In this document: positions 1 through 4,807 of the stretch, in pieces
Position numbering within the stretch: position 1 is the first letter of the stretch
How the letters are laid out: every line of letters begins with the position of its first letter
NCBI GenBank assembly: GCA_945982465.1
Contig: CAMFSB010000090.1
Coordinates: 1-6,756, forward strand
Length of the DNA stretch: 6,756 nucleotides
Direction of reading: 5' to 3'
DNA from: an uncultured Faecalibacterium sp.
GTDB lineage: Bacteria > Bacillota > Clostridia > Oscillospirales > Ruminococcaceae
Made by a program: the position numbers and the translations under genes
Notes under the pieces: generated by a model
What the model was told of the DNA's origin: nothing
Databases searched by the model: none
The model's input: only the letters and a program-made list of their open reading frames with translations

Positions 1-218
1 AGGCTTTGCCGGGCGGCTTTCAGCTTCGCGGCGGCCGCGCCGGTGTCCAGCCCGGCGGCGTCCTCGGCCAGGTATTTGCGCTTGGCGCTGCGCACCTTGC
101 GCTCCAGCGCGTGGTAGGGTGCCGGGAAGAACGGAAAATGCCGCGAAAAAGTGTCTGCAAGCGCGAATTGGTGACCTTCCCGTATAACGTTTGAGCGCTT
201 ATAATAATAACAAAACCG
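1..218 (-). pseudogene. Probable remnant of a truncated minus-strand gene, runs off the left edge
   Basis: Read on the minus strand, this frame stays open from just after a stop codon (forward 219-221) to the window edge, about 72 codons. It has no ATG or TTG start and only one internal GTG. The first residues look like random AT-rich translation, but from about forward 185 leftward the peptide has a protein-like, charged, helical character, including YHALERKVRSAKRKYL and then AAAKLKAAR. The basic ER-K-R-KR pattern is loosely like the C-terminal part of phage minor capsid/head proteins, but that is a weak impression and I do not assign a function. The lack of a start codon beside the promoter region of the neighbouring hydrolase suggests a gene cut off at its 5' end. 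It could also be chance openness in GC-rich DNA. Confidence 0.3.
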
Positions 219-235
219 TTATGAGGAGAGTTATT

Positions 236-1660
236 ATGAAAAACATTTTGCCGTATATCATGGTCGCGGGCGAAGTGCACAACTCCGCCTCCTCCACCGC
301 CGAAGCCATGCGGCCTGTGTGGGCAAAAGCTGCCGAGTTGCATCTGAACACCGTGCTGGTTCCCGTCACCTGGGAGATGCTGGAGCCTGAAGAGGGCGTG
401 TTTGACTACACCGCCGTGGATATGCTGCTGGCCGGGGCACGCGAGCATAGGCTGCACCTGGTGCTGCTGTGGTTCGGCGCATGGAAAAACGCCCAGTGCT
501 ACTATGCCCCCGCGTGGGTCAAGCAAGACCTGCACCGTTTCGCTCGTGCAGAGGTCGAACCTGGCAAGCCGAAAACCAGCCTGAAGCAATACCATGGTAT
601 GGGCTATACGACGCTCTCTGCTTTCTGTGCGGAAACCTGCCGTGCTGACGCCCGCGCCTTTGCCGCGCTGATGGCCCACTTAAAACAGGCTGACCGTGCC
701 GAGCGCACTGTGCTGATGGTTCAGGTCGAGAACGAGACGGGCCTGCAGGGCGCGGCGCGGGAGCACTCTGCCGCCGCCGACGCTGCCTTTGCCGCCGACG
801 TGCCGGCCGAGCTGCTTTTCTATTTAAAAGCCAACACGGCCGAGATGGCTGAGGATGTGCGCGCTGCCGTGGAAAACGCCCCCGCATCCGGCGACTGGAA
901 GACCGTGTTCGGCGATGTGGCGGAGGAATTGTTCAGTGCTTATTACACAGCGTCCTACGTCGAGCAGGTCGCCAAGGCGGGCTATGACGCCTATTCGCTG
1001 CCGCTTTCGGTCAACTGCTGGCTGGATCGCGGACGGGTGCCGGGGCAGTACCCCAGCGGCGGCCCTGTCGCCCGTATGATGGAGGTCTGGCAGCACTGCG
1101 CACCGCACATTTCCGTATTCGCGCCCGACATCTACCTAAAAGATTTCTGCGATGTTTGCGACGAATACATAAAGCGCGGCAACCCGTTGTGCATCCCGGA
1201 AACAGCCCCTCACAGCCATGTGGGGCCACGGCTCGTCTACGCCATCGGGCATTACCATGCACTCTGCTTCTCGCCGTTTGGATTCGAGGATATGGGGGCT
1301 TCGCGGGATGCCTCCGATGCTGCCGGACTGATGATGTTCGGTATGGACACCAGCGATCCACTGCTCGCCACGCCCCAGAGCGTGCCAGAATACGCGTTTT
1401 ATGCGGATGCGATCCGTGGCATGATGCCCCAACTGCTGGCTGCTTATGGAAGCAACCGCTTGCAGGCTGTCATCAGCGAGCGCCCGGATGATATGACAAT
1501 GACGTTCGAAGCTTTTGCCATTCATGCGGGGATGAACCACCCGTTTATCTCCCGCAAGGACGGTGTCTGCCTTGCCTTACAGACGGCACAGAATGAATTT
1601 TATGTATTGTGCAACGCCTGCGCCCCTGCGGTTGTCTCTACCGACCCGGCTACGCCGTAG
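236..1660 (+). CDS. GH35-type beta-galactosidase-like glycoside hydrolase, DUF5597 family, cut short by TAG
   Basis: Glycoside hydrolase of the (beta/alpha)8 retaining type, predicted to release beta-linked galactose or a related sugar from oligosaccharides. No signal peptide is visible, so it is probably cytoplasmic. The ATG at 236 is preferred because AGGAGAG (224-230) lies just upstream; an upstream in-frame TTG at 191 has no such site. The product is 474 residues. Family marks in order: GEVHNSASS (12-20), a TIM-barrel core, QVENETG (163-169) with the likely acid/base Glu167, and CIPETAP (319-325) with the likely nucleophile Glu322. The C-terminal beta domain (from about 385) is incomplete: the frame ends at TAG 1658-1660 but continues recognisably to 1798. 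Family members usually run to about 520 residues or more, which fits the extended frame. No transporter or regulator lies beside it in the window. The fold is well supported; the substrate is not known. Confidence 0.82.
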   Translation: MKNILPYIMVAGEVHNSASSTAEAMRPVWAKAAELHLNTVLVPVTWEMLEPEEGVFDYTAVDMLLAGAREHRLHLVLLWFGAWKNAQCYYAPAWVKQDLHRFARAEVEPGKPKTSLKQYHGMGYTTLSAFCAETCRADARAFAALMAHLKQADRAERTVLMVQVENETGLQGAAREHSAAADAAFAADVPAELLFYLKANTAEMAEDVRAAVENAPASGDWKTVFGDVAEELFSAYYTASYVEQVAKAGYDAYSLPLSVNCWLDRGRVPGQYPSGGPVARMMEVWQHCAPHISVFAPDIYLKDFCDVCDEYIKRGNPLCIPETAPHSHVGPRLVYAIGHYHALCFSPFGFEDMGASRDASDAAGLMMFGMDTSDPLLATPQSVPEYAFYADAIRGMMPQLLAAYGSNRLQAVISERPDDMTMTFEAFAIHAGMNHPFISRKDGVCLALQTAQNEFYVLCNACAPAVVSTDPATP

Positions 1661-1798
1661 GGCGACTTCCTGCCGATGTAGGCGGTGCGGTTTGAGGACG
1701 GACAGTGGCATATGACCTGCCGCCTGAATGGCGACGAAGCCGCTATGATGGTGTACAACCGCCCAACGCTGCTGCGCATGAAACTGTTTGCCTATTGA
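1661..1798 (+). pseudogene. In-frame C-terminal continuation of the glycoside hydrolase beyond two TAG codons
   Basis: In the same frame as the hydrolase, after TAG 1658-1660, come six codons (GDFLPM), a second TAG at 1679-1681, then an open stretch ending at TGA 1796-1798. The stretch reads VRFEDGQW, then RLNGDE, and ends LLRMKLFAY. From family knowledge, DUF5597 proteins end with a segment of the form RFxxGxW...RLNGDE and a final beta strand like LRVKLYRY, so this is the true C-terminus of the gene. With both TAGs read as amino acids the protein would have 520 residues. Both codons are one base from Gln, Glu or Tyr codons. No frameshift is needed, only the two amber codons. Decay by point mutation is the simplest reading; amber readthrough or sequence error are alternatives. 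Confidence 0.75.
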
Positions 1799-1844
1799 TT
1801 TGGAGAGGGAAACTGCGAAAACGTATTGCGCCCCGCAGCAGCGC

Positions 1845-1907
1845 TTGGCGCGCGGGCTGCCTGCCGGCGGGCCGGTTGCGGCCATGGCGTGCGCCTCTGC
1901 GCGCCAA
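1845..1907. repeat. GC-rich inverted repeat with nested stem
   Basis: TTGGCGCGC (1845-1853) and GCGCGCCAA (1899-1907) are perfect 9-bp complements around a 45-base GC-rich interior. The interior can form its own small stem (GGCC 1870-1873 with GGCC 1880-1883). No T-run follows on either strand, so it is not a classical terminator. It lies between the decayed hydrolase tail and the SDR promoter. It may be a structured 3' end, a repeat element or chance in GC-rich DNA. Confidence 0.35.
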
Positions 1908-1941
1908 AGCGGAAGCGGGAAATGCAAAATTTGGCGTATCT

Positions 1942-1979
1942 GCATCTTGCATTCTTTTTCAAGATGCGATATAGTATCG
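1942..1979. promoter_or_regulatory. Two adjacent inverted repeats covering the SDR promoter (candidate operator)
   Basis: GCATCTTG (1942-1949) and CAAGATGC (1960-1967) form a perfect 8-bp inverted repeat with a 10-base centre, covering the -35 and most of the spacer. A second perfect repeat, CGATA (1967-1971) and TATCG (1975-1979), spans the -10 box. Such dyads are what a dimeric repressor or activator would bind. No regulator gene lies in the window, so the binding protein is unknown. Confidence 0.45.
1947..1975 (+). promoter_or_regulatory. Probable sigma-A promoter of the SDR gene
   Basis: TTGCAT (1947-1952) is followed by a 17-base spacer and TATAGT (1970-1975), a near-consensus -10 with a weaker -35. 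The predicted transcript starts near 1982, giving a leader of about 80 bases before the SDR start at 2065. The weak -35 and the overlapping inverted repeats suggest a regulated promoter. Confidence 0.6.
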
Positions 1980-1989
1980 TTGGTTAAAT

Positions 1990-2030
1990 GTTTCACGTAT
2001 GGGCGCGGCTGATGGGCCGGCGGGTGAAAC
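1990..2030 (+). promoter_or_regulatory. Stem-loop in the SDR mRNA leader
   Basis: GTTTCAC (1990-1996) pairs perfectly with GTGAAAC (2024-2030). Inside, CGGC (2006-2009) can pair with GCCG (2016-2019) around a TGATGG loop. The structure fills the first half of the predicted leader and ends 17 bases before the AAGGAGG ribosome binding site, so it would leave that site free. I recognise no known riboswitch class. Confidence 0.35.
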
Positions 2031-2064
2031 GCAAACTGAGGAAAATCAAGGAGGTATTTTATTT

Positions 2065-2868
2065 ATGGGAAGATTAGCAGGTAAGGTTGCAATCGTTACG
2101 GGTTCCACCAGCGGCATCGGCATCGGCATTGCCAAGCTGTATGCGGCCGAGGGCGCCAAGGTCGTGATCTGCGGCCGCCGCAAGGAGAGAGGCCAGGCCG
2201 TTGTGGATGAGATCGTTGCGGCCGGCGGCGAGGCGTGGTATCACTTCATGGACATGACCGCCATCGAGAGCATCGATCAGCTGTTCGCCGATACCGCCGA
2301 AAAGTACGGCAAGATCGATATTCTGGTCAACAACGCCGCCAACGTGGGCCTGAAGGACGGCCGTGTGGACGAGCTGACGCTGGAGATGTGGGACGCTATC
2401 TTCAACAGCGATATGCGCGGCACCTTCTATGCCGTCAAGAGCATCCTGCCCTATATGCAGAAGAATGAGAACGGCGGCTCCATCATCAACATCGGCTCCA
2501 TGGCTTCCTGCAACGGCGATTTGGGCTCCACTGCCTACGCCTGCGCCAAGGCTGGCGTGGACATGCTGACCAAGTACACCGCCCTGCAGTACGGCAAGCA
2601 GAACATCCGCTGCAACTGCGTGCGCCCGGGCCTGATCGTCACCCCGCAGAACGAGGCGCATGTGCCCCAGGCTCTGAAGGACATCTTCCTGAGCAACATC
2701 GAGGTCAACCGCTACGGCTGCCCCGAGGACATCGGCCATATGTGCGTGTACCTGGGCTCGGACGAGAGCGCGTACTTCACCGGCCAGGTGGTCACGGTGG
2801 ACGGCGGCCTGAACGCCCATGTGGGCACCGTCGCGCAGTTCCGTCAGATGAACTCCCGCACCTGGTAA
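2065..2868 (+). CDS. Short-chain dehydrogenase/reductase (SDR), NAD(P)-dependent
   Basis: Classical SDR oxidoreductase of 267 residues, a normal family length, predicted to interconvert an alcohol and a ketone with NAD(P)(H) in the cytoplasm. The ATG at 2065 is chosen because AAGGAGG (2048-2054) sits 10 bases upstream and the protein then starts with the usual short lead into beta-strand 1. Visible marks: TGSTSGIG (12-19) for the dinucleotide, GRR (37-39) after strand 2, which favours NADP(H), Asp63, NNAA (89-92), Asn114, and the catalytic Ser145, Tyr158, Lys162 (YACAK). NxRCNxxRPGLI (180-191) and PEDIG near 220-224 are typical C-terminal marks. From memory, this C-terminal half resembles clostridial hydroxysteroid dehydrogenases, but SDR substrates cannot be read from motifs. 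The gene appears monocistronic, with its own promoter and a strong terminator. Confidence 0.9.
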   Translation: MGRLAGKVAIVTGSTSGIGIGIAKLYAAEGAKVVICGRRKERGQAVVDEIVAAGGEAWYHFMDMTAIESIDQLFADTAEKYGKIDILVNNAANVGLKDGRVDELTLEMWDAIFNSDMRGTFYAVKSILPYMQKNENGGSIINIGSMASCNGDLGSTAYACAKAGVDMLTKYTALQYGKQNIRCNCVRPGLIVTPQNEAHVPQALKDIFLSNIEVNRYGCPEDIGHMCVYLGSDESAYFTGQVVTVDGGLNAHVGTVAQFRQMNSRTW

Positions 2869-2919
2869 GCGGCGGGCCGCTGCGGCACAGCGCCGCGCAA
2901 AGCCCTGCATAACAGCAGC

Positions 2920-2961
2920 AAAGCCCCGGCAGAATGCAGCCCGCATTCTGCCGGGGCTTTT
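2920..2961 (+). terminator. Strong intrinsic terminator after the SDR gene
   Basis: An 18-base perfect stem (2920-2937 with 2943-2960) around the loop AGCCC ends in TTTT. The GC-rich core is GCCCCGGCAGAATGC and its complement. The A-run on the left arm makes it potentially bidirectional. It begins about 50 bases after the SDR stop codon. Confidence 0.9.
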
Positions 2962-2984
2962 CGTATGCGCTGCCGCGGCAAACG

Positions 2985-3020
2985 AAAAACGCCCTGCACA
3001 GCAATGTGCAGAGCGTTTTT
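2985..3020 (-). terminator. Terminator of the tRNA-Gln gene, possibly bidirectional
   Basis: CTGCACA (2994-3000) pairs with TGTGCAG (3005-3011) around a GCAA tetraloop. After one mismatch, AAAAACGC (2985-2992) pairs with GCGTTTTT (3013-3020). On the minus strand the stem lies directly after the tRNA CCA end and finishes in a run of Ts; on the plus strand it also ends in a T-run, so it may back up the SDR terminator. Confidence 0.8.
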
Positions 3021-3095
3021 TGGTTGCCCAGGCCGGGATCGAACCGACGCATGCGGGAGTCAAAGTCCCGTGCCTTACCACTTGGCTACTGGGCA
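3021..3095 (-). tRNA. tRNA-Gln (anticodon UUG)
   Basis: A complete 75-base cloverleaf on the minus strand with the 3' CCA encoded (forward TGG at 3021-3023). The acceptor stem is TGCCCAG with CTGGGCA and discriminator A. The D arm is GCCAAGTGGTAAGGC, the anticodon stem CGGGA/TCCCG carries loop CTTTGAC with anticodon TTG (forward 3061-3063), and the T arm contains GGTTCGATCC. It decodes CAA and, by wobble, CAG glutamine codons. The body closely follows the usual bacterial tRNA-Gln pattern. It has its own promoter at 3118-3146 and terminator at 2985-3020. tRNA genes often serve as integration sites, but I see no integrase or repeated 3' end nearby. Confidence 0.95.
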
Positions 3096-3117
3096 GCATA
3101 GCCTGACGGTGCACAAT

Positions 3118-3146
3118 AGTATACCATAAAACCGCCGCCGGCTCAA
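3118..3146 (-). promoter_or_regulatory. Promoter of tRNA-Gln
   Basis: On the minus strand, TTGAGC (forward 3141-3146), a 17-base spacer and TATACT (forward 3118-3123) form a good sigma-A promoter. The expected start is near 3111, about 16 bases before the mature tRNA 5' end. It lies between the stop of the PLP enzyme gene and the tRNA, so the tRNA can be transcribed alone. Confidence 0.7.
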
Positions 3147-3168
3147 GTTCTTTTTTGGCGGCGCGGCT

Positions 3169-4083
3169 TTATTCGTACACCTGCCTGCCGCTGAAAATGC
3201 ACAGCGCGGCCTTGCAGGTGCCGTTTTCCAGCAGCTGGCGCGCCGCCGCCAGCGCGGCCCCCGCGCTGACGCAGGCGGGGATGGCGTCGGTGCGCAGCAC
3301 CTCCCGCGCGGCCCGGGCCGCGTCGCCGCTGGACACGGCTGCAACGGTATCCACCACATAGGGGTTGTAATTTTCCGGCACAAAACCGGCACCCAGCCCC
3401 GGGATCTTGTGCCGGCCCAAAAAGCCGCCGCCGATGGCCTGGCACTCATACGGCTCCACGGCAACGATGCGCACATCATTGGTCCAGGCCTTTACCACCT
3501 CGCCCACGCCGGTAATGGTGCCGCCGGAGCCTACGCCCGCCACCACGGCGTCTACCAGCGAGGCGCTCTCGGTGCGGATGGCCTCCACAATGGCCGGGCC
3601 GGTGGTGCGGCGGTGGTATTCCGGGTTGTCATCGTTGGCAAAGTAATCCACATAATAGCCGCCCAGCCGCTGGGCGGCGGCACGGGCCAGCTTTTCGGCG
3701 CCCGCCCGGCCGTACAGCGCACTGGAATATTCCAGCCGGGCGCCCAGCGCCTTCAGCGCGGCCTGCCGCTGAGCCGAAAGGCTTTCGGACACCACCAGCA
3801 CCACCGGATGGCCGGCGGCCCGGGCCGCAATGGTCAGCGCGGCGGCAAAGGTGCTGGCGCCGGCCTCCACAACGGTCTGCCCGGGGCGCAGCTTGCCGCT
3901 TTCGGCGGCCAGAGCCAGCATACCCTCGGCCAGGCCGTCCTTGGCCGTGCCGGTGGGCCCGCCAAAGTCCAGGTAGGCGTACAGCCGCCCCGGCAGCTTT
4001 GCCGCCCGCACATAACCCGTCAGTTCCACGATGGGGCAGGTGTACAAGGTCTGATAGTAGTTTTTCACGATCCCGGCCGCCAT
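3169..4083 (-). CDS. Cysteine synthase-like PLP enzyme (fold type II) with altered substrate loop
   Basis: PLP-dependent beta-substitution/elimination family protein of 304 residues, related to O-acetylserine sulfhydrylase and cystathionine beta-synthase, predicted cytoplasmic. The start at forward 4083 is supported by AGGGGG seven bases upstream; the frame is open further back without a site. Seen: PLP lysine in GTAKDG (Lys48), phosphate-binding loop GSGGTITG (185-192), NPEYHRRTTGP (153-163), GLGAGFVPEN (229-238), and Ser273 in VSAGAA near the PLP ring nitrogen. Odd: the TSGNTG loop that binds the amino acid substrate in cysteine synthases is replaced by GASTFA (75-80), and PxxSVKDR is changed to PTGTAKDG. 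The C-terminus is roughly 20 residues shorter than E. coli CysK. A sulfur amino acid role is possible, but the usual reaction is doubtful. It stands alone between tRNA-Gln and the SRP operon. Confidence 0.85.
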   Translation of the reverse strand: MAAGIVKNYYQTLYTCPIVELTGYVRAAKLPGRLYAYLDFGGPTGTAKDGLAEGMLALAAESGKLRPGQTVVEAGASTFAAALTIAARAAGHPVVLVVSESLSAQRQAALKALGARLEYSSALYGRAGAEKLARAAAQRLGGYYVDYFANDDNPEYHRRTTGPAIVEAIRTESASLVDAVVAGVGSGGTITGVGEVVKAWTNDVRIVAVEPYECQAIGGGFLGRHKIPGLGAGFVPENYNPYVVDTVAAVSSGDAARAAREVLRTDAIPACVSAGAALAAARQLLENGTCKAALCIFSGRQVYE

Positions 4084-4094
4084 GAAAGCACCCC

Positions 4095-4124
4095 CTGAAA
4101 CCGCGCTGCTGCGCGGTGTTTCAG
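4095..4124 (-). promoter_or_regulatory. 5' hairpin of the PLP enzyme mRNA, touching its ribosome binding site
   Basis: On the minus strand, CTGAAA then CCGCGC pairs with GCGCGG and TTTCAG, twelve base pairs with a 2-base bulge and a four-base loop. The predicted transcription start (near 4122) falls at the hairpin's 5' end, and its 3' arm shares the AG that begins the AGGGGG ribosome binding site (4091-4096). It could stabilise the mRNA or limit translation initiation. Confidence 0.5.
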
Positions 4125-4128
4125 CTTC

Positions 4129-4157
4129 AATGTAGCGCAAAACGCCGGGCGCGTCAA
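4129..4157 (-). promoter_or_regulatory. Probable promoter of the cysteine synthase-like gene
   Basis: On the minus strand, TTGACG (forward 4152-4157), a 17-base spacer and TACATT (forward 4129-4134) match sigma-A elements at five and four of six bases. The predicted start is about 40 bases before the ATG at 4083. The promoter sits inside a frame that could be read as an N-terminal extension of the gene, which argues for the shorter protein. Confidence 0.6.
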
Positions 4158-4297
4158 GCCGCCGGCCGCCGGCCGGGCTGCCCCGGCGGCTGGCGGCAGC
4201 TGCCCGGGACGCATACGCCGCCGCGCAGCACACGTCCAAAACGGGCAAAACGCTGAAAATTGTTTGCATTTATACGGCACAATCACCACACAGCCCC
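4158..4297. other. Intergenic spacer between divergent promoters, no gene seen
   Basis: About 140 bases between the PLP enzyme promoter and the ylxM promoter. The left part is very GC-rich with runs of GCCGG; the right part is AT-richer. I see no coding frame of credible composition, RNA gene, terminator or repeat array. It may hold upstream promoter elements for either side. Confidence 0.6.
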
Positions 4298-4326
4298 TTG
4301 ACAAATCGGAGAAATTCTGGTATAAT
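4298..4326 (+). promoter_or_regulatory. Consensus sigma-A promoter of the ylxM-ffh-rpsP operon, -10 inside a dyad
   Basis: TTGACA (4298-4303), exactly 17 bases, then TATAAT (4321-4326): a full match to the housekeeping consensus. The -10 box is flanked by TTCTGG (4315-4320) and CCAGAA (4327-4332), a perfect inverted repeat whose centre is the -10 itself. The predicted start lies near 4333, leaving a leader of about 55 bases before ylxM. A perfect promoter fits a highly expressed operon; the dyad hints at control by a repressor. Confidence 0.9.
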
Positions 4327-4388
4327 CCAGAACGTAAAGCAGAAAAACTTTACAAAAGCTCCGGGATCCTGCGGCTGGGAGGTGCGCT

Positions 4389-4775
4389 ATGGCCAAAAAT
4401 CTTGAGATCAGTTATCTGCTGGATTTTTACGGCGAAATGCTCACCCAAAAACAGCGGGATGTGATGGAGCAGTATTATAACGATGACCTCTCGCTCAGCG
4501 AGATCGCCGAAAACTTCGGCATCACGCGGCAGGGCGTGCGCGACGCCATCAAGCACGGCGAAGCCGCTCTGCTGGAGCTGGAGCAAAAGGTGGGCTTTGC
4601 GGCTCGCTATCGGCAGATGCACGAAAACCTCGCCCGGCTGGAGCACATCGTGCGGGAGGCGAAATTCGCCAATTCCGGCAGCTACGGCGGCATAAGCGCC
4701 GTGGAGATGGACAAGACCCTCGACGCGCTGCTGGAAGTGATCGCAGCGATGGATGACCCGGCCGATGAGGCGTAA
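4389..4775 (+). CDS. ylxM: YlxM/p13-like helix-turn-helix protein of the SRP operon
   Basis: A 128-residue cytoplasmic protein of the YlxM (UPF0122) family, encoded directly before ffh in most Firmicutes and thought to modulate the signal recognition particle. The helix-turn-helix resembles sigma-70 region 4: LTQKQRDVMEQYYNDDLSLS followed by EIAENFGITRQGVRDAIKHGE (roughly residues 18-58), then a helical tail. The ATG at 4389 follows GGGAGG (4377-4382) by six bases. It is the first gene of the operon; its stop is 32 bases before ffh. Length and position agree with the family. Whether it acts on DNA or on SRP RNA/Ffh cannot be told from sequence. Confidence 0.92.
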   Translation: MAKNLEISYLLDFYGEMLTQKQRDVMEQYYNDDLSLSEIAENFGITRQGVRDAIKHGEAALLELEQKVGFAARYRQMHENLARLEHIVREAKFANSGSYGGISAVEMDKTLDALLEVIAAMDDPADEA

Positions 4776-4807
4776 ACGCACCAGCACAGCAAGGAGACAA
4801 ACAGAAT

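Noticed and set aside
3021..3095. tRNA-Gln as an attachment site of a mobile element
   Set aside because: No integrase and no second copy of the tRNA 3' end are visible in the window.
2074..3114. A 346-codon open frame antisense to the SDR gene
   Set aside because: It runs through the tRNA-Gln gene and two terminators, which a real gene would not do, and mirrors the SDR codons.
3124..3165. Possible terminator of the PLP enzyme gene from GCCGCC pairing with GGCGGC and then TTTT
   Set aside because: The stem is short, the loop long, and it overlaps the tRNA promoter; the signal is too weak to call. Readthrough into the tRNA is possible.
3409..4098. A 229-codon plus-strand open frame over the PLP enzyme gene
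   Set aside because: Gly/Ala/His-rich antisense shadow; the minus-strand gene has clear family motifs, a promoter and a ribosome binding site.
4084..4269. A 62-residue N-terminal extension of the cysteine synthase-like protein
   Set aside because: The extension is Ala/Arg-rich without family similarity, lacks a good ribosome binding site, and contains the promoter and hairpin; the ATG at 4083 follows AGGGGG.
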